DNA of 64,000 nt from Colwellia chukchiensis (lineage in GTDB: Bacteria > Pseudomonadota > Gammaproteobacteria > Enterobacterales > Alteromonadaceae): NCBI RefSeq assembly GCF_002104455.1, contig NZ_NBOC01000003.1, forward strand, positions 124,001-188,000, given 5' to 3'. Under the pieces are notes generated by a model that did no database searches, was not told the origin of the DNA, and saw nothing but the letters and a program-made list of their open reading frames with translations. Position 1 is the first letter of the stretch. Each line of letters opens with the position of its first letter. The translations under genes and the position numbers were made by a program. This document shows, piece after piece, positions 38,369 to 48,284 of this stretch.

Positions 38369-39435
38369 GGAACAAAACTCCTTAATGCTAATCCAGCCGC
38401 CACCATATAACGAGGGGCAGTTGCGGCTAACTCTGCTTGATTAATCGTACTCGAGACTTCCATACCATTAAATGGATTAGCAATCACGGTATGAATACCT
38501 AACTCTTCAGTTAACAATTCCTCAACACCTTCAACTAAAGCGCAGCCACCGGAAATCACCAGATAATCGACTTTTTCTTTACCACTTGAGGTAAGAAACA
38601 TTTGAATGGCACGACGGATTTGTTGCACTAAAATAGTATGAAAGGGAGCTAACACCTCAAAGGTATAGTTAGGGGGTAAATCATCTGTCAGCTTAGCTAA
38701 CTCAGCTTCTTCGTATGATTTATTATAATAAGAGACGATTGAACGTGTGTATTGCTCACCACCAAACAACTGATCGCGACTATAAATATGCTTACTCGCT
38801 TCAGTGACTGAAAACAGGGTCATGGTAGCGCCTAAGTCCACAGTTGCAACGACTTTGTCGGCGGCGTCATCAGGTAGCTGACTGAGCGTTAAATCGAAAG
38901 CACGGCTGATGGCATAAGATTCGACATCAATCACTTTAGTGGCAAAACCACCGGCTTCAAGCGCGGCGACTCTGGCCTCTACTGACTCGGTGCGTGCGGC
39001 GCTTAATAAAACATTAATTTTACTAGGGTCTGACTCGTTAATGTCTAAAGATTCAAAATCAAGACTTACTTCATCAAGCGGATAAGGTATTAAACTGTCT
39101 GCTTCGATTTCTATTTGGCTGGCTAATTCTTGCTCGGTTAAAGCAACATCCATATAAATAATTTTGGTAATAACGGTTTGGCCTGAAACCGCAGATGCTG
39201 CATGCTCAACCGATGAAGTAATTTTTTTGCGTATTTTTGCGATTACTTTCCCTACCGCTTCAATATCTTGAATTTCCCTATCAACAATAGCCCCACGAGG
39301 CATCGCTTCAATAGCAACAGTTTCTAGCGCGTAGCCGGTATCCTTTTGATTCAGCAACACAGCTTTAACTGAGTGAGAACCAATATCAATTCCAACCATC
39401 AAGGCGGTCTTTTTTTTCCATAAACTACTTAACAT
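38356..39435 (-). CDS. pilM: Type IV pilus actin-like protein PilM
   Basis: Cytoplasmic actin-fold protein, 359 residues, that recruits PilN. ATP-binding motifs: VGIDIGSHSVKAVLL near the N-terminus, ATVDLGATMTLFSV (phosphate 2), and YLVISGGCALVEGVEE (adenosine). First gene of the pilMNOPQ operon, divergent from mrcA, as in Pseudomonas and Vibrio. Confidence 0.95.
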   Translation of the reverse strand: MLSSLWKKKTALMVGIDIGSHSVKAVLLNQKDTGYALETVAIEAMPRGAIVDREIQDIEAVGKVIAKIRKKITSSVEHAASAVSGQTVITKIIYMDVALTEQELASQIEIEADSLIPYPLDEVSLDFESLDINESDPSKINVLLSAARTESVEARVAALEAGGFATKVIDVESYAISRAFDLTLSQLPDDAADKVVATVDLGATMTLFSVTEASKHIYSRDQLFGGEQYTRSIVSYYNKSYEEAELAKLTDDLPPNYTFEVLAPFHTILVQQIRRAIQMFLTSSGKEKVDYLVISGGCALVEGVEELLTEELGIHTVIANPFNGMEVSSTINQAELAATAPRYMVAAGLALRSFVPWHI

Positions 39436-39566
39436 AGAATCCTACTAGAACTTTTTATTATAATAATGTTAGGTATAAAATTCGTATAAATACATTTATT
39501 ACATGCTTTTACAGGATATACTAGTACTATTACGTCAAATTTTTAAATTTTATTGGTCATTTTTTT

Positions 39567-42137
39567 GTGTTTTCTCTAAAAAACCTCTTAAAAGCTAGCG
39601 CTGCGTTGATGTTCATCGGTTTATTGGTACTTGCCGGTATCTACTTGTCAATGCGCTCAAATTTACCCAGCGTTGAGTCACTGAGAGATTTGCAATGGCA
39701 AACGCCAATGCAAATTTTCAGTGCTGATGGCAAACTCATTTCTCAATTTGGTGAGAAAAAACGTATCCCGCTTACCTTAGAGGAAATGCCACAGCAATTA
39801 ATTAATGCCATTTTAGCCACAGAAGACGATCGCTTTTATCTACATTTTGGTGTTGACCCTATCGGCATGGGGCGTGCCATACTCGGCCAAATTATTGGCC
39901 AGAATAAAGGCGGCGCGAGTACGATAACTATGCAGGTGGCCAGAAACTTTTTCCTCACCCGCGAGCAGACATATGTCAGAAAAATCCGAGAAATATTCAT
40001 CTCATTTCATATTGAAAGTTTGTTAACTAAAGATGAGATTCTTACGCTCTATATGAATAAAATTTCGTTGGGGCACCGCTCTTTTGGTTTTGGCGCCGCC
40101 GCGCAAGTTTATTATGGCAAAGATGTTAAGGATCTGACCTTAGCGCAAATTGCCGTATTAGCGGGCTTACCTAAAGCACCGTCGACGTTAAACCCAATTA
40201 GTAGGCCAGATCGGGCTAAACAACGCCGTGCTGTGGTGTTACAGCGTATGTTTAGTGCTGGCTATATTACGGCTCAGCAGTTATCCGACGCCAACAATGC
40301 CCCGATTAGCGCTAAAAAGCATGGCGCTGAAATCGAACTCAGTGCGCCTTATATCGCTGAAATGGCTCACCAGGAAATGATAGATCGCTTTGGTAAAGAA
40401 ACCGCTTATACTGGCGGCTTCAAAGTCTTTACTACTGTCACCTCGCACCTACAACATGCTGCGCAACAAGCCTTAATCAATAACATCTTGGCTTATGATA
40501 TACGTCATGGCTATCGTGGTGCACTCGCCTCTTTGCGGTCGGTTAACGAAGAAAGTATCACAACTAAAGAAGCAAACAATCAGGCAGACTTAATACCGAT
40601 AACAACAGAAGAAGCCATCGCCGCTCTATCATCATGGCCCAGTTATCATCACCTTGAGCCCGCAGTAGTCACTGCGGTATTTGAGCAAACCGCAGATATC
40701 ACCTTAAAAAATGGCAGCAATGCCACGCTAGATTGGTCAGCACTTTCTTGGGCGCGAGCCTATATTAATGATGATAAACAAGGTCCAGCACCGACGTCAG
40801 CCAATGAAATCTTAGCTTTAGGGGATGTCATTATGGTGGCGAAAACTACTTCAGGTTATCGACTCAGTCAAGTGCCCGATGTCAGCGCTGCTTTGGTCTC
40901 TTTAAATACTGACAATGGCGCGATTAAAGCGGCGGTGGGTGGCTTTAGTTTTCAACAAAGTCAATTTAACCGTGTTACCCAAGCCAAACGGCAAGTTGGC
41001 TCAAACATCAAGCCCTTTATTTATTCTGCCGCGCTAGCCAATGGCTATACCCTAGCATCCATTGTCAATGATGCGCCTATTAACCAGTGGGACAGAAGTA
41101 CGGGCGTGGTGTGGCGACCGAAAAACTCACCACCAGTCTATAGCGGTGAAATTCGCCTACGTTTAGCCTTGGCACAATCTAAAAACGTTATCGCTGTTCG
41201 TTTATTACGCGCTGTCGGTTTAGATAATATTATTCCCTACTTAGCGTTATTTGGTTTTAATCCTCATGATTTACCGCGTAATGAGTCGCTAGCGCTTGGC
41301 TCTGCCTCATTGACGCCGCTAGAAGTCGCGACCGGCTTTGCCACCTTTGCTAATGGTGGCTTTTTAGTCACGCCTTACTTAATTGAGCGTATTGAAGACT
41401 CCTTTGGCAATATTATTTTCCAAGCTAACCCAGCGATTGCCTGTGACGAATGTAACACTGGCGAGGCCGAACCAACAGCATTGTTGCAAGCCGATACCAT
41501 GAGCAAAGACGTCGATAATTTCGAAGCAGCGTTAACAAATAACACCATTAATAAAGCACCGCGCGTTATTAGCGCCCAAAATGCGTTTTTAATGACGGAA
41601 GCACTTAACTCCGCCATATGGGGAGCAGACTGGAATATCAAGCCCTATTGGCAAGGTACAGGCTTTCGCGCGCGAAGCCTTAATCGCCGAGATATCGCAG
41701 GTAAAACAGGCACTACCAACCAAGCAAAAGACGCATGGTTTTCCGGTTACAGTCGCCGCCTTGTTACCACGTCTTGGATAGGGTTTGACGATCCAAGCCG
41801 TAATTTAGGGCAAACCAGTTACAACGCTAACCTAGGCAAACAACAAACGACAGGTAAAGAATTTGGTGCAAAGTCAGCTCAGCCTGCTTGGATTAATTTT
41901 ATGAAAGTGGCCTTAGCTGATTTGCCGATAGAGCCTTTTACTCAGCCAGACGCCTTACTGTCGGTCAGAATAGACAAAGCCTCTGGCAAGCTAACCACCA
42001 AAACCGATCGTTCGAGCCGCTTTGAATATTTTGAGCTCGGAACGGCACCGACTGAGTATGTTAGCCAAGATCTTAGTAGCGAAATACTCGATGGTGGTAA
42101 CACAGAGGAAAATAGCGAACTAGAAATATTTGACTAA
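39567..42137 (+). CDS. mrcA: Penicillin-binding protein 1A
   Basis: Bifunctional peptidoglycan synthase of 856 residues, starting at GTG. A membrane anchor lies at about 9-27. The transglycosylase domain has its catalytic glutamate at E86 (ATEDDRFY) and GASTITMQVARNFFL. The transpeptidase has SNIKPF (active serine), SKN (ALAQSKNVIAV) and KTGT (GKTGTTNQAKDAWF). An ODD/OB-like insertion sits between the two catalytic domains. Divergent from pilM, a conserved arrangement. No strong ribosome site was seen before the GTG. Confidence 0.96.
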   Translation: MFSLKNLLKASAALMFIGLLVLAGIYLSMRSNLPSVESLRDLQWQTPMQIFSADGKLISQFGEKKRIPLTLEEMPQQLINAILATEDDRFYLHFGVDPIGMGRAILGQIIGQNKGGASTITMQVARNFFLTREQTYVRKIREIFISFHIESLLTKDEILTLYMNKISLGHRSFGFGAAAQVYYGKDVKDLTLAQIAVLAGLPKAPSTLNPISRPDRAKQRRAVVLQRMFSAGYITAQQLSDANNAPISAKKHGAEIELSAPYIAEMAHQEMIDRFGKETAYTGGFKVFTTVTSHLQHAAQQALINNILAYDIRHGYRGALASLRSVNEESITTKEANNQADLIPITTEEAIAALSSWPSYHHLEPAVVTAVFEQTADITLKNGSNATLDWSALSWARAYINDDKQGPAPTSANEILALGDVIMVAKTTSGYRLSQVPDVSAALVSLNTDNGAIKAAVGGFSFQQSQFNRVTQAKRQVGSNIKPFIYSAALANGYTLASIVNDAPINQWDRSTGVVWRPKNSPPVYSGEIRLRLALAQSKNVIAVRLLRAVGLDNIIPYLALFGFNPHDLPRNESLALGSASLTPLEVATGFATFANGGFLVTPYLIERIEDSFGNIIFQANPAIACDECNTGEAEPTALLQADTMSKDVDNFEAALTNNTINKAPRVISAQNAFLMTEALNSAIWGADWNIKPYWQGTGFRARSLNRRDIAGKTGTTNQAKDAWFSGYSRRLVTTSWIGFDDPSRNLGQTSYNANLGKQQTTGKEFGAKSAQPAWINFMKVALADLPIEPFTQPDALLSVRIDKASGKLTTKTDRSSRFEYFELGTAPTEYVSQDLSSEILDGGNTEENSELEIFD

Positions 42138-42596
42138 TTTTGCGGACTTTTAATGGTTACAGGGCGACTAGGTTCGCCCAACGCCAATGAGCAAGGTAGT
42201 CACATTCAGCAAAAAGTTTCGTTAGATAAGTCAAATCGTGAAAAATTTAATTTCAATCGTAAATTTTTTCTCATCATAAACCGGCGTTTTTAACCATTGT
42301 CACTACGACTACAGTTGAAATATCCTGACCAACAAGTCAACTATGTAAAACCGTAATCCTTTGTTTTTAATGATAAATAAAAATTATCACAGCCATTTTT
42401 CTGCAATAGCTAGTAAATAATGAGTTATTGTTGTTGCTTAGCATCCTAAAAAATTATGAAAGTTGACTTAAAAACTTTCACAACGAAAGAAAAAAAACTT
42501 TCGTTTTAGTCATTGATCACCTAAAATTGGCGGCCTTAATCGATACACCGAACCCATTTGTTAAAAAACCGTCATACTTTTAGGAGCGAACTCGCA
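42138..42596. other. 459-base gap between mrcA and pckA
   Basis: No gene is supported here. The only structures seen are two adjacent hairpins at 42459-42508: GAAAGTT/AACTTTC, then AACGAAAG/CTTTCGTT with an A-rich loop. The second is followed by a short T run and might be a weak terminator for mrcA or part of the pckA leader. The pckA promoter must lie in this gap, but no near-consensus boxes stood out. Confidence 0.4.
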
Positions 42597-44207
42597 ATGG
42601 CAGCTTTAGAAAACTCAATCGACTTATCTTCATACGGCATCACTAATGTTGCTGAGATAGTATATAACCCGTCTTATGAGTTGCTCTTTGCCGAGGAAAC
42701 ACGAGCCGATTTAACGGGCTTTGATAAAGGTGTGGTAACTGAATTGGGCGCAGTATCAGTGGATACCGGTATTTTTACTGGTCGCTCGCCTAAAGATAAA
42801 TACATTGTTCGTGATGACACTACCCGCGATACAGTTTGGTGGTCTGATCAAGGTAAAAATGACAACAAGCCTATGTCACAAGAAACCTGGACCAGTCTAA
42901 AAACATTAGTGACAGAGCAACTATCGGGCAAACGCTTATTTGTTGTTGACACCTATTGTGGTGCTGATGAAAGTACTCGCTTAAAAGTGCGCTTTATCAC
43001 GGAAGTCGCGTGGCAAGCACATTTCGTGAAAAACATGTTCATTCGTCCAACCGATGCTGAATTGGCAAACTATGAGCCTGATTTCATCGTAATGAATGGT
43101 GCGAAAACTACCAACCCTAATTGGCAAGAACAAGGCTTGAATTCAGAGAATTTTGTTGCCTTTAACTTAACAGAAAAAATGCAACTGATTGGCGGTACTT
43201 GGTACGGCGGCGAAATGAAAAAAGGTATGTTCTCAATGATGAACTACTTATTACCGTTAAAAGGAATCGCCTCAATGCACTGTAGTGCCAACGTTGGTGA
43301 AGATGGCGATACCGCCGTATTTTTTGGCCTTTCAGGCACAGGTAAAACAACCTTGTCTACCGATCCTAAGCGTCAACTTATTGGTGATGATGAGCACGGT
43401 TGGGATGAAAATGGCGTCTTTAACTTTGAAGGCGGTTGCTATGCTAAAACCATCAATTTAAGCAAAGAAAACGAGCCGGATATCTACAACGCAATCCGTC
43501 GCGATGCATTACTAGAAAATGTCAGCGTAAATGAACATGGCGAAATTGATTTTGACGATAACTCAAAAACTGAAAACACCCGTGTTTCTTACCCTATTCA
43601 CCATATCGACAACATAGTTAAACCTGTTTCGCGTGCTGGCCATGCGAAAAAAGTGATTTTCTTGACCGCAGATGCATTTGGTGTTTTACCTCCGGTTGCG
43701 AAACTTACGCCAGAGCAAACAGAGTATTACTTCTTATCAGGATTCACAGCCAAACTTGCCGGTACTGAACGCGGTATCACAGAGCCGACACCTACATTTT
43801 CGAGCTGTTTTGGCGCGGCATTTTTGAGTTTACACCCAACACAATACGCAGAAGTGTTACGCAAGCGTATGCAAGCTGTTGGCGCTGAAGCTTACTTAGT
43901 AAACACTGGCTGGAATGGCACAGGTAAACGCATTTCAATTAAAGATACTCGCGCCATCATTGATGCTATCTTAGATGGGTCAATTGATAATGCACAAACC
44001 CAAGTATTACCATTGTTTAACTTGAATATTCCAACAAGCATTGCCGGTGTTGAGCAAAATATTTTAGACCCTCGAAATACCTACAGCGATGCGGCACAGT
44101 GGCAAACCAAAGCCGTTGATTTAGCAACACGTTTCGTCAATAACTTTGATAAGTTTACCGATACCGAGAACGGTAAATCCTTAGTTGACGCGGGTCCTAA
44201 GCTATAA
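42597..44207 (+). CDS. pckA: Phosphoenolpyruvate carboxykinase (ATP)
   Basis: Gluconeogenic enzyme converting oxaloacetate to phosphoenolpyruvate; 536 residues. The ATG at 42597 is preceded by AGGAG 8 bases upstream; the frame is open 13 codons further but without homology. The P-loop [11 protein letters not shown], metal-binding IGDDEHGW and [12 protein letters not shown] for substrate binding are intact. A strong bidirectional terminator follows. The neighbouring envZ-ompR pair is convergent; pckA is next to envZ-ompR in E. coli as well. Confidence 0.97.
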   Translation: MAALENSIDLSSYGITNVAEIVYNPSYELLFAEETRADLTGFDKGVVTELGAVSVDTGIFTGRSPKDKYIVRDDTTRDTVWWSDQGKNDNKPMSQETWTSLKTLVTEQLSGKRLFVVDTYCGADESTRLKVRFITEVAWQAHFVKNMFIRPTDAELANYEPDFIVMNGAKTTNPNWQEQGLNSENFVAFNLTEKMQLIGGTWYGGEMKKGMFSMMNYLLPLKGIASMHCSANVGEDGDTAVFFGLSGTGKTTLSTDPKRQLIGDDEHGWDENGVFNFEGGCYAKTINLSKENEPDIYNAIRRDALLENVSVNEHGEIDFDDNSKTENTRVSYPIHHIDNIVKPVSRAGHAKKVIFLTADAFGVLPPVAKLTPEQTEYYFLSGFTAKLAGTERGITEPTPTFSSCFGAAFLSLHPTQYAEVLRKRMQAVGAEAYLVNTGWNGTGKRISIKDTRAIIDAILDGSIDNAQTQVLPLFNLNIPTSIAGVEQNILDPRNTYSDAAQWQTKAVDLATRFVNNFDKFTDTENGKSLVDAGPKL

Positions 44208-44229
44208 GCATATAATATCACTGCATAAA

Positions 44230-44269
44230 TAAAGCCGTAGTAATGATAATTTTACTACGGCTTTTTTGT
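44230..44269. terminator. Bidirectional terminator between pckA and envZ
   Basis: AAGCCGTAGTAA and TTACTACGGCTT pair over 12 bases around an 8-base loop, with a T run on the plus side and an A run before it. It separates two convergent genes. Confidence 0.9.
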
Positions 44270-44332
44270 TAGTGGGTCATTTAAGGCGCAATTAATTTTC
44301 GTTACCGCAACTGCGCCAGTTATGAGTACTGA

Positions 44333-45631
44333 TCACTCATGAATAATGGGTAAACAAACTTCTGCTTGTAAGCCACCTTCAGCGCGGTTAGCTAAAGTCA
44401 CGCGACCACCATGAGTATCAACAATACGCTTAATGATGGCTAAACCTAGGCCACTACCTTCCGCGCCGCGTGCAATATCACCTTGCGTGAAAGGTTGAAA
44501 CAAGCGCTCAATATCAGCTTCAGGAATGCCTGGCCCTTCATCAAACACACAAAAGCACACCTCTTGTTTTTGTGCATTAAAACAGGTGGTGACAACAATT
44601 TTTCCACCCGAATAGCGTAGTGCGTTTTGGATCAAGTTTGCCAACGCTCGCTTTATTGCCACATAGCGCAGTGGGATTTGCGGCACATCTCCGGCGTGAA
44701 ATTCAATTTCTCGTTCTAAAATTCCTTCCGCTTGCACGACTTCTTCAATTAAGACATTGATATTCCCCATTTCAGCTTTGTCTTTGCTGTCATGACGCAG
44801 ATAATCTATAAACTGATCTATGATGGTATTCATATCATCAATATCAGCTTCAATACCATCTTTGAGAAACTCATCTTGTTGCGAAATCATCTCTATCGCT
44901 AAGCGGATACGGGTTAAAGGCGTGCGTAAGTCATGTGATATACCCGCCATCAGCAGGTTACGATCATCTTCTAGCTGCTTAATGCCCTTAGACATATGAT
45001 TAAAAGCCCGAGTTACCGCAACGATCTCTGTGGTGCCGCGCTCTATTAGTGGCTCTGGAAAATCACCGCGCCCCACTTCATGTGCAGCATGTTGCAAAGC
45101 GCTTAATGGCCGATTCAGCTGCCGCACGAAAAGCCAGCCCCCCATCACACTCAATATTCCTAAGATCATCAATACCAGGATCAATGGCGAAAAATTTTCT
45201 TCTTCTAAACCATTGATTGGGATTTTAACCCAATAGTCTGGGGCTTGAGGTGGACGGATCCAAAATAAGTATTCATCACCTTGGGAAATCCTTACTTCAG
45301 CTGGCCCCCCTAAGAGATTCGACATTTCTTTTGAACGAAAGGCATAATACACTGCATTTTGCAGTCCTAATTGCATAGCGGCTTCTTCGCGATATACACC
45401 AATGCCAGTTTCACGCTGAAACGCCTCGCCCATCGCAGGGCTTAGTGCTTCATCTTCGATATCGATAAAAACCACCCGCACCTGTTTAGCCAACAACTGG
45501 TTGACCTGCTGCGCATTTGGCTGAATGATATATATCGACATCGATATAAAAGAAACAACTTGATTAATTAGCAGTAAAACGCCAATTAATAGTACCGTTT
45601 GACCAAAGGCACTGCGGGGAAGTATTTTCAT
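44333..45631 (-). CDS. envZ: Osmosensor histidine kinase EnvZ
   Basis: Inner-membrane sensor kinase of 432 residues. Two membrane helices at about 12-32 and 149-169 flank a periplasmic domain; a HAMP domain follows (about 170-222), then the phosphorylated histidine H233 ([13 protein letters not shown]). The ATPase domain has [19 protein letters not shown] and [12 protein letters not shown]. It phosphorylates and dephosphorylates OmpR, encoded 42 bases upstream on the same strand. Confidence 0.94.
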   Translation of the reverse strand: MKILPRSAFGQTVLLIGVLLLINQVVSFISMSIYIIQPNAQQVNQLLAKQVRVVFIDIEDEALSPAMGEAFQRETGIGVYREEAAMQLGLQNAVYYAFRSKEMSNLLGGPAEVRISQGDEYLFWIRPPQAPDYWVKIPINGLEEENFSPLILVLMILGILSVMGGWLFVRQLNRPLSALQHAAHEVGRGDFPEPLIERGTTEIVAVTRAFNHMSKGIKQLEDDRNLLMAGISHDLRTPLTRIRLAIEMISQQDEFLKDGIEADIDDMNTIIDQFIDYLRHDSKDKAEMGNINVLIEEVVQAEGILEREIEFHAGDVPQIPLRYVAIKRALANLIQNALRYSGGKIVVTTCFNAQKQEVCFCVFDEGPGIPEADIERLFQPFTQGDIARGAEGSGLGLAIIKRIVDTHGGRVTLANRAEGGLQAEVCLPIIHE

Positions 45632-45673
45632 AAACCTCTACAAAATTAACAACATTGTTAGGCAACTTACACT

Positions 45674-46399
45674 TTATGCAACTGACTTACCTTCGGGTAC
45701 AAAAACATAGCCTAAGCCCCAAACCGTTTGAATATAGCGCGGCTTAGCAGGGTCTTCTTCTAGCATACGCCGTAAACGCGACACTTGCACATCAATACTG
45801 CGCTCTAACGCTGAATAATCTCGACCGCGGGCTAAGTTCATTAACTTATCGCGCGACAGTGGCTCTCTTGGGTGGGTAATCAAGGCTTTTAAAACGGCAA
45901 ATTCACCGCTAGTTAGCGGCATGTTAACATCACCTTTTAGCATTTCTCGTGTCGCTAAATTAAGTTGATAGTCACCAAAACAAATCACGTTTTCTTCTTG
46001 CGATGGAGCGCCTGGTGCTTCTTGTACTCGACGGCGCAGCACGGCTTTAATACGCGCCAATAATTCTCTTGGGTTAAATGGCTTAGGCATGTAATCATCA
46101 GCCCCCAACTCCAAGCCTATAATACGATCCACTTCATCCCCTTTCGCCGTGAGCATCACTATCGGAATATCATTGGAGTTTTGACGCAGGCGGCGGCAAA
46201 TAGACAAGCCATCTTCGCCAGGGAGCATTAAATCGAGTACCAATAAATGAAAGTTTTCTCGCTCAAGTAGCCTATCCATTTGCTCAGAGTTTGCAGCGCT
46301 GCGCACCACAAAACCTTGCTCGACTAAGTAGCGTTCAAGTAGCGCACGCAAGCGCATATCATCGTCTACAACCAAAACTTTAGGCGTTTCGTGTCCCAT
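45674..46399 (-). CDS. ompR: Response regulator OmpR
   Basis: 241 residues. The receiver domain has the acidic pocket VVDDD and the phosphorylated aspartate D56 (LLVLDLMLPGEDG), with KPFNPREL near residue 105. The C-terminal winged-helix DNA-binding domain ends with DPAKPRYIQTVWGLGYVFVPEG. It is the first gene of ompR-envZ and would control porin-type genes elsewhere in the chromosome. Confidence 0.95.
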   Translation of the reverse strand: MGHETPKVLVVDDDMRLRALLERYLVEQGFVVRSAANSEQMDRLLERENFHLLVLDLMLPGEDGLSICRRLRQNSNDIPIVMLTAKGDEVDRIIGLELGADDYMPKPFNPRELLARIKAVLRRRVQEAPGAPSQEENVICFGDYQLNLATREMLKGDVNMPLTSGEFAVLKALITHPREPLSRDKLMNLARGRDYSALERSIDVQVSRLRRMLEEDPAKPRYIQTVWGLGYVFVPEGKSVA

Positions 46400-46646
46400 A
46401 AAGTAGCTTCCATTTTTAGGTTCAATAACTGAATATTACTATAATTCATATTGATGGAAATTTGAAAAATTGTTCTCCGTTTACATTCTGACATTTGTTA
46501 CAAAGTATGTTCTTTGCCTTAGTTTAGGTGTTATGTAGCGATTTTTTCACGAGTGCTGCTGCTAACCAGCTCTCTGCTAACCAGCATCAATACACAAAGT
46601 GAATTGAGTTGCTTACAAGCGGCGATGAATATGGGAGAATAGCGCC

Positions 46647-47021
46647 ATGAAAGTTTGGCGTCATTTTCACAAAGCTCCTATTCGTGTTTTACACATCAGT
46701 AAAAGGCGCAATCTGTTACAGCTAAAACGTAGCATGATAAAAATAAAAATTGCGTTAGCCCAAGAAAAAGCAGAAACCAAAGCCATGCTCAGCACTTATA
46801 AGCGTTACACTAAACGCGCCGCAAGCGCGGAAGAAATGCGCATTGCAAATCAACAATTTATCGATATTTTAAAAGGCTTAGGTATTGGCGTAGTCGCTAT
46901 TTTACCGTTTGCGCCTATCACCATTCCGTTAATGATAAAAATTGCCCGCTTAGTCGGTGTTGAGATCCTTCCCAGCTCAATGCTAACCGACAAAAAAAAC
47001 AATGTGAGTAAAGACGACTAG
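46647..47021 (+). CDS. Uncharacterised small basic protein
   Basis: 124 residues, with GGGAG 8 bases before the ATG. The first half is very basic and helical (KRRNLLQLKRSMIKIKIALAQ). The second half has a hydrophobic stretch GLGIGVVAILPFAPITIPLMIKIARLVG followed by EILPSS. That second part loosely resembles the conserved region of LETM1-like proteins, but the match is by eye and weak. The gene is convergent with the next one, their stop codons overlapping in CTAG. Confidence 0.6.
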   Translation: MKVWRHFHKAPIRVLHISKRRNLLQLKRSMIKIKIALAQEKAETKAMLSTYKRYTKRAASAEEMRIANQQFIDILKGLGIGVVAILPFAPITIPLMIKIARLVGVEILPSSMLTDKKNNVSKDD

Positions 47022-47533
47022 CGCAAATAGTCAATGGCTTGCGCCGTTACACATTTGGTAAAGCTTTTTTGCCGTTCTGCGCGTGACAGCTCAGTGATCG
47101 CCTGAGCCACCAAGGCCATTTTTTGTTGTCGCTCGTCTGCAGCTAGTTCTGCCAATTGCTCCTCAAAACACGCTTTCAAGCCAAAATTTAACGCAATATC
47201 AGACTGTAACGATGTCTGTGCCAAACACAGCATTAACTTTTCTGCTAAAGTATTTTTATCCAGTTGCGTTAGCATAGACTTCACTGACAACTGCTCACCA
47301 ACGTTGCGCTCTTTTTCACAGCTATACAGCATATCGGCTACCGCAACAAGCGGGATCAAGGCTTGGTGTTGTTCGCTAAAACGCGCTTTTAACCATTGCT
47401 CCATTTCAAGATCTTGGCTTTGTGCAGCTTGGACATCGCCGAGAGCAAATATTATGGCCAGTATAATTACCAAGGCAGTAATAACGCCACGCAGTAGAGG
47501 TGTGTTTTGTATGCTTGAGACTAAAGTAGTCAT
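47018..47533 (-). CDS. Uncharacterised secreted or membrane-anchored protein
   Basis: 171 residues with an N-terminal hydrophobic segment at about 15-32, a signal peptide or anchor ending near VQAAQ. The rest is helical and contains four cysteines (in YSCEKE, MLCLAQ, KACFEE and TKCVTA) that could form two disulfides in the periplasm. I do not recognise a family. It is convergent with the preceding plus-strand gene and divergent from the thioredoxin-like gene. Confidence 0.6.
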   Translation of the reverse strand: MTTLVSSIQNTPLLRGVITALVIILAIIFALGDVQAAQSQDLEMEQWLKARFSEQHQALIPLVAVADMLYSCEKERNVGEQLSVKSMLTQLDKNTLAEKLMLCLAQTSLQSDIALNFGLKACFEEQLAELAADERQQKMALVAQAITELSRAERQKSFTKCVTAQAIDYLR

Positions 47534-47691
47534 ATTGCCAACTCCATTTCAGTAACACTAAATCTCGGTCAGCTTACGCGCTATCCAGTTCTAATTAAAG
47601 CGCTATTTAGCACTAAAAAAGCTCTACGCTTTGCTAATAAAAATTAACATGGTTAAATGACGGTATGAATAAATTCATAAAAAGGTAATAC

Positions 47692-48183
47692 ATGCGGCTA
47701 ACTAACATAACAACTAAGCTAATTATCATGATAGTAAGCCTTAGTTGCTGCCAACTTTCAGCTAATAACAACGATTCAGCTCTGGCGACGTTATCACAAC
47801 AGCTTAATCAAGCGCATGGTCAGGTAGTGTATATCGATTTTTGGGCCTCATGGTGCATCCCATGCCGACAGTCATTTCCTTGGCTAAATAAAATGCAAGC
47901 GCAATATCAACCGCACGGTTTTAAGGTGTTAAGTATTAATTTAGATCACAGCCGTGCGTTAGCCGATGAATTTTTAAAGCAAATTCCGGCAAATTTTCCC
48001 GTTATTTATGATCCCAAGGGCGAGATCGCCCGAAAATATCAACTTAAAGGTATGCCCAGTAGCTTTATTGTTAACCGACAAGGTGAGATTGTCAGTGCTC
48101 ACGTCGGTTTTAACGCTGAAAAACAGCAAAGTTATGAACAAGAAATTAGCGCTTTACTAACGCCCGCTGCTGCGAACAACTAA
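47692..48183 (+). CDS. TlpA/ResA-like thiol-disulfide oxidoreductase
   Basis: 163 residues: signal sequence (about 1-24, with a pair of cysteines at 19-20 that could be a lipid attachment site, though the lipobox is atypical), then a thioredoxin fold. The active site WCIPC has cysteines at 55 and 58 (FWASWCIPCRQSFPWL), and the cis-proline loop is KGMPSSF. Such proteins reduce or oxidise periplasmic thiols, for example during cytochrome c maturation; the specific partner is unknown. Possibly relevant is the neighbouring cysteine-containing secreted protein. Confidence 0.85.
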   Translation: MRLTNITTKLIIMIVSLSCCQLSANNNDSALATLSQQLNQAHGQVVYIDFWASWCIPCRQSFPWLNKMQAQYQPHGFKVLSINLDHSRALADEFLKQIPANFPVIYDPKGEIARKYQLKGMPSSFIVNRQGEIVSAHVGFNAEKQQSYEQEISALLTPAAANN

Positions 48184-48235
48184 GTACGATTAAAGCATAG
48201 CACTATGGTCTAAACCTTGTACAAATGCCGAATAC

Positions 48236-48266
48236 GCAAAAGGCGAGCACTTAGGCTCGCCTTTGA
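48236..48266. terminator. Terminator between the thioredoxin-like gene and the TonB receptor
   Basis: AAAGGCGAGC and GCTCGCCTTT form a perfect 10-bp stem with a 6-base loop between two convergent genes. The T run is short (three), so strength is uncertain. Confidence 0.6.
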
Positions 48267-48284
48267 AAACAACGCTATGCAAGA

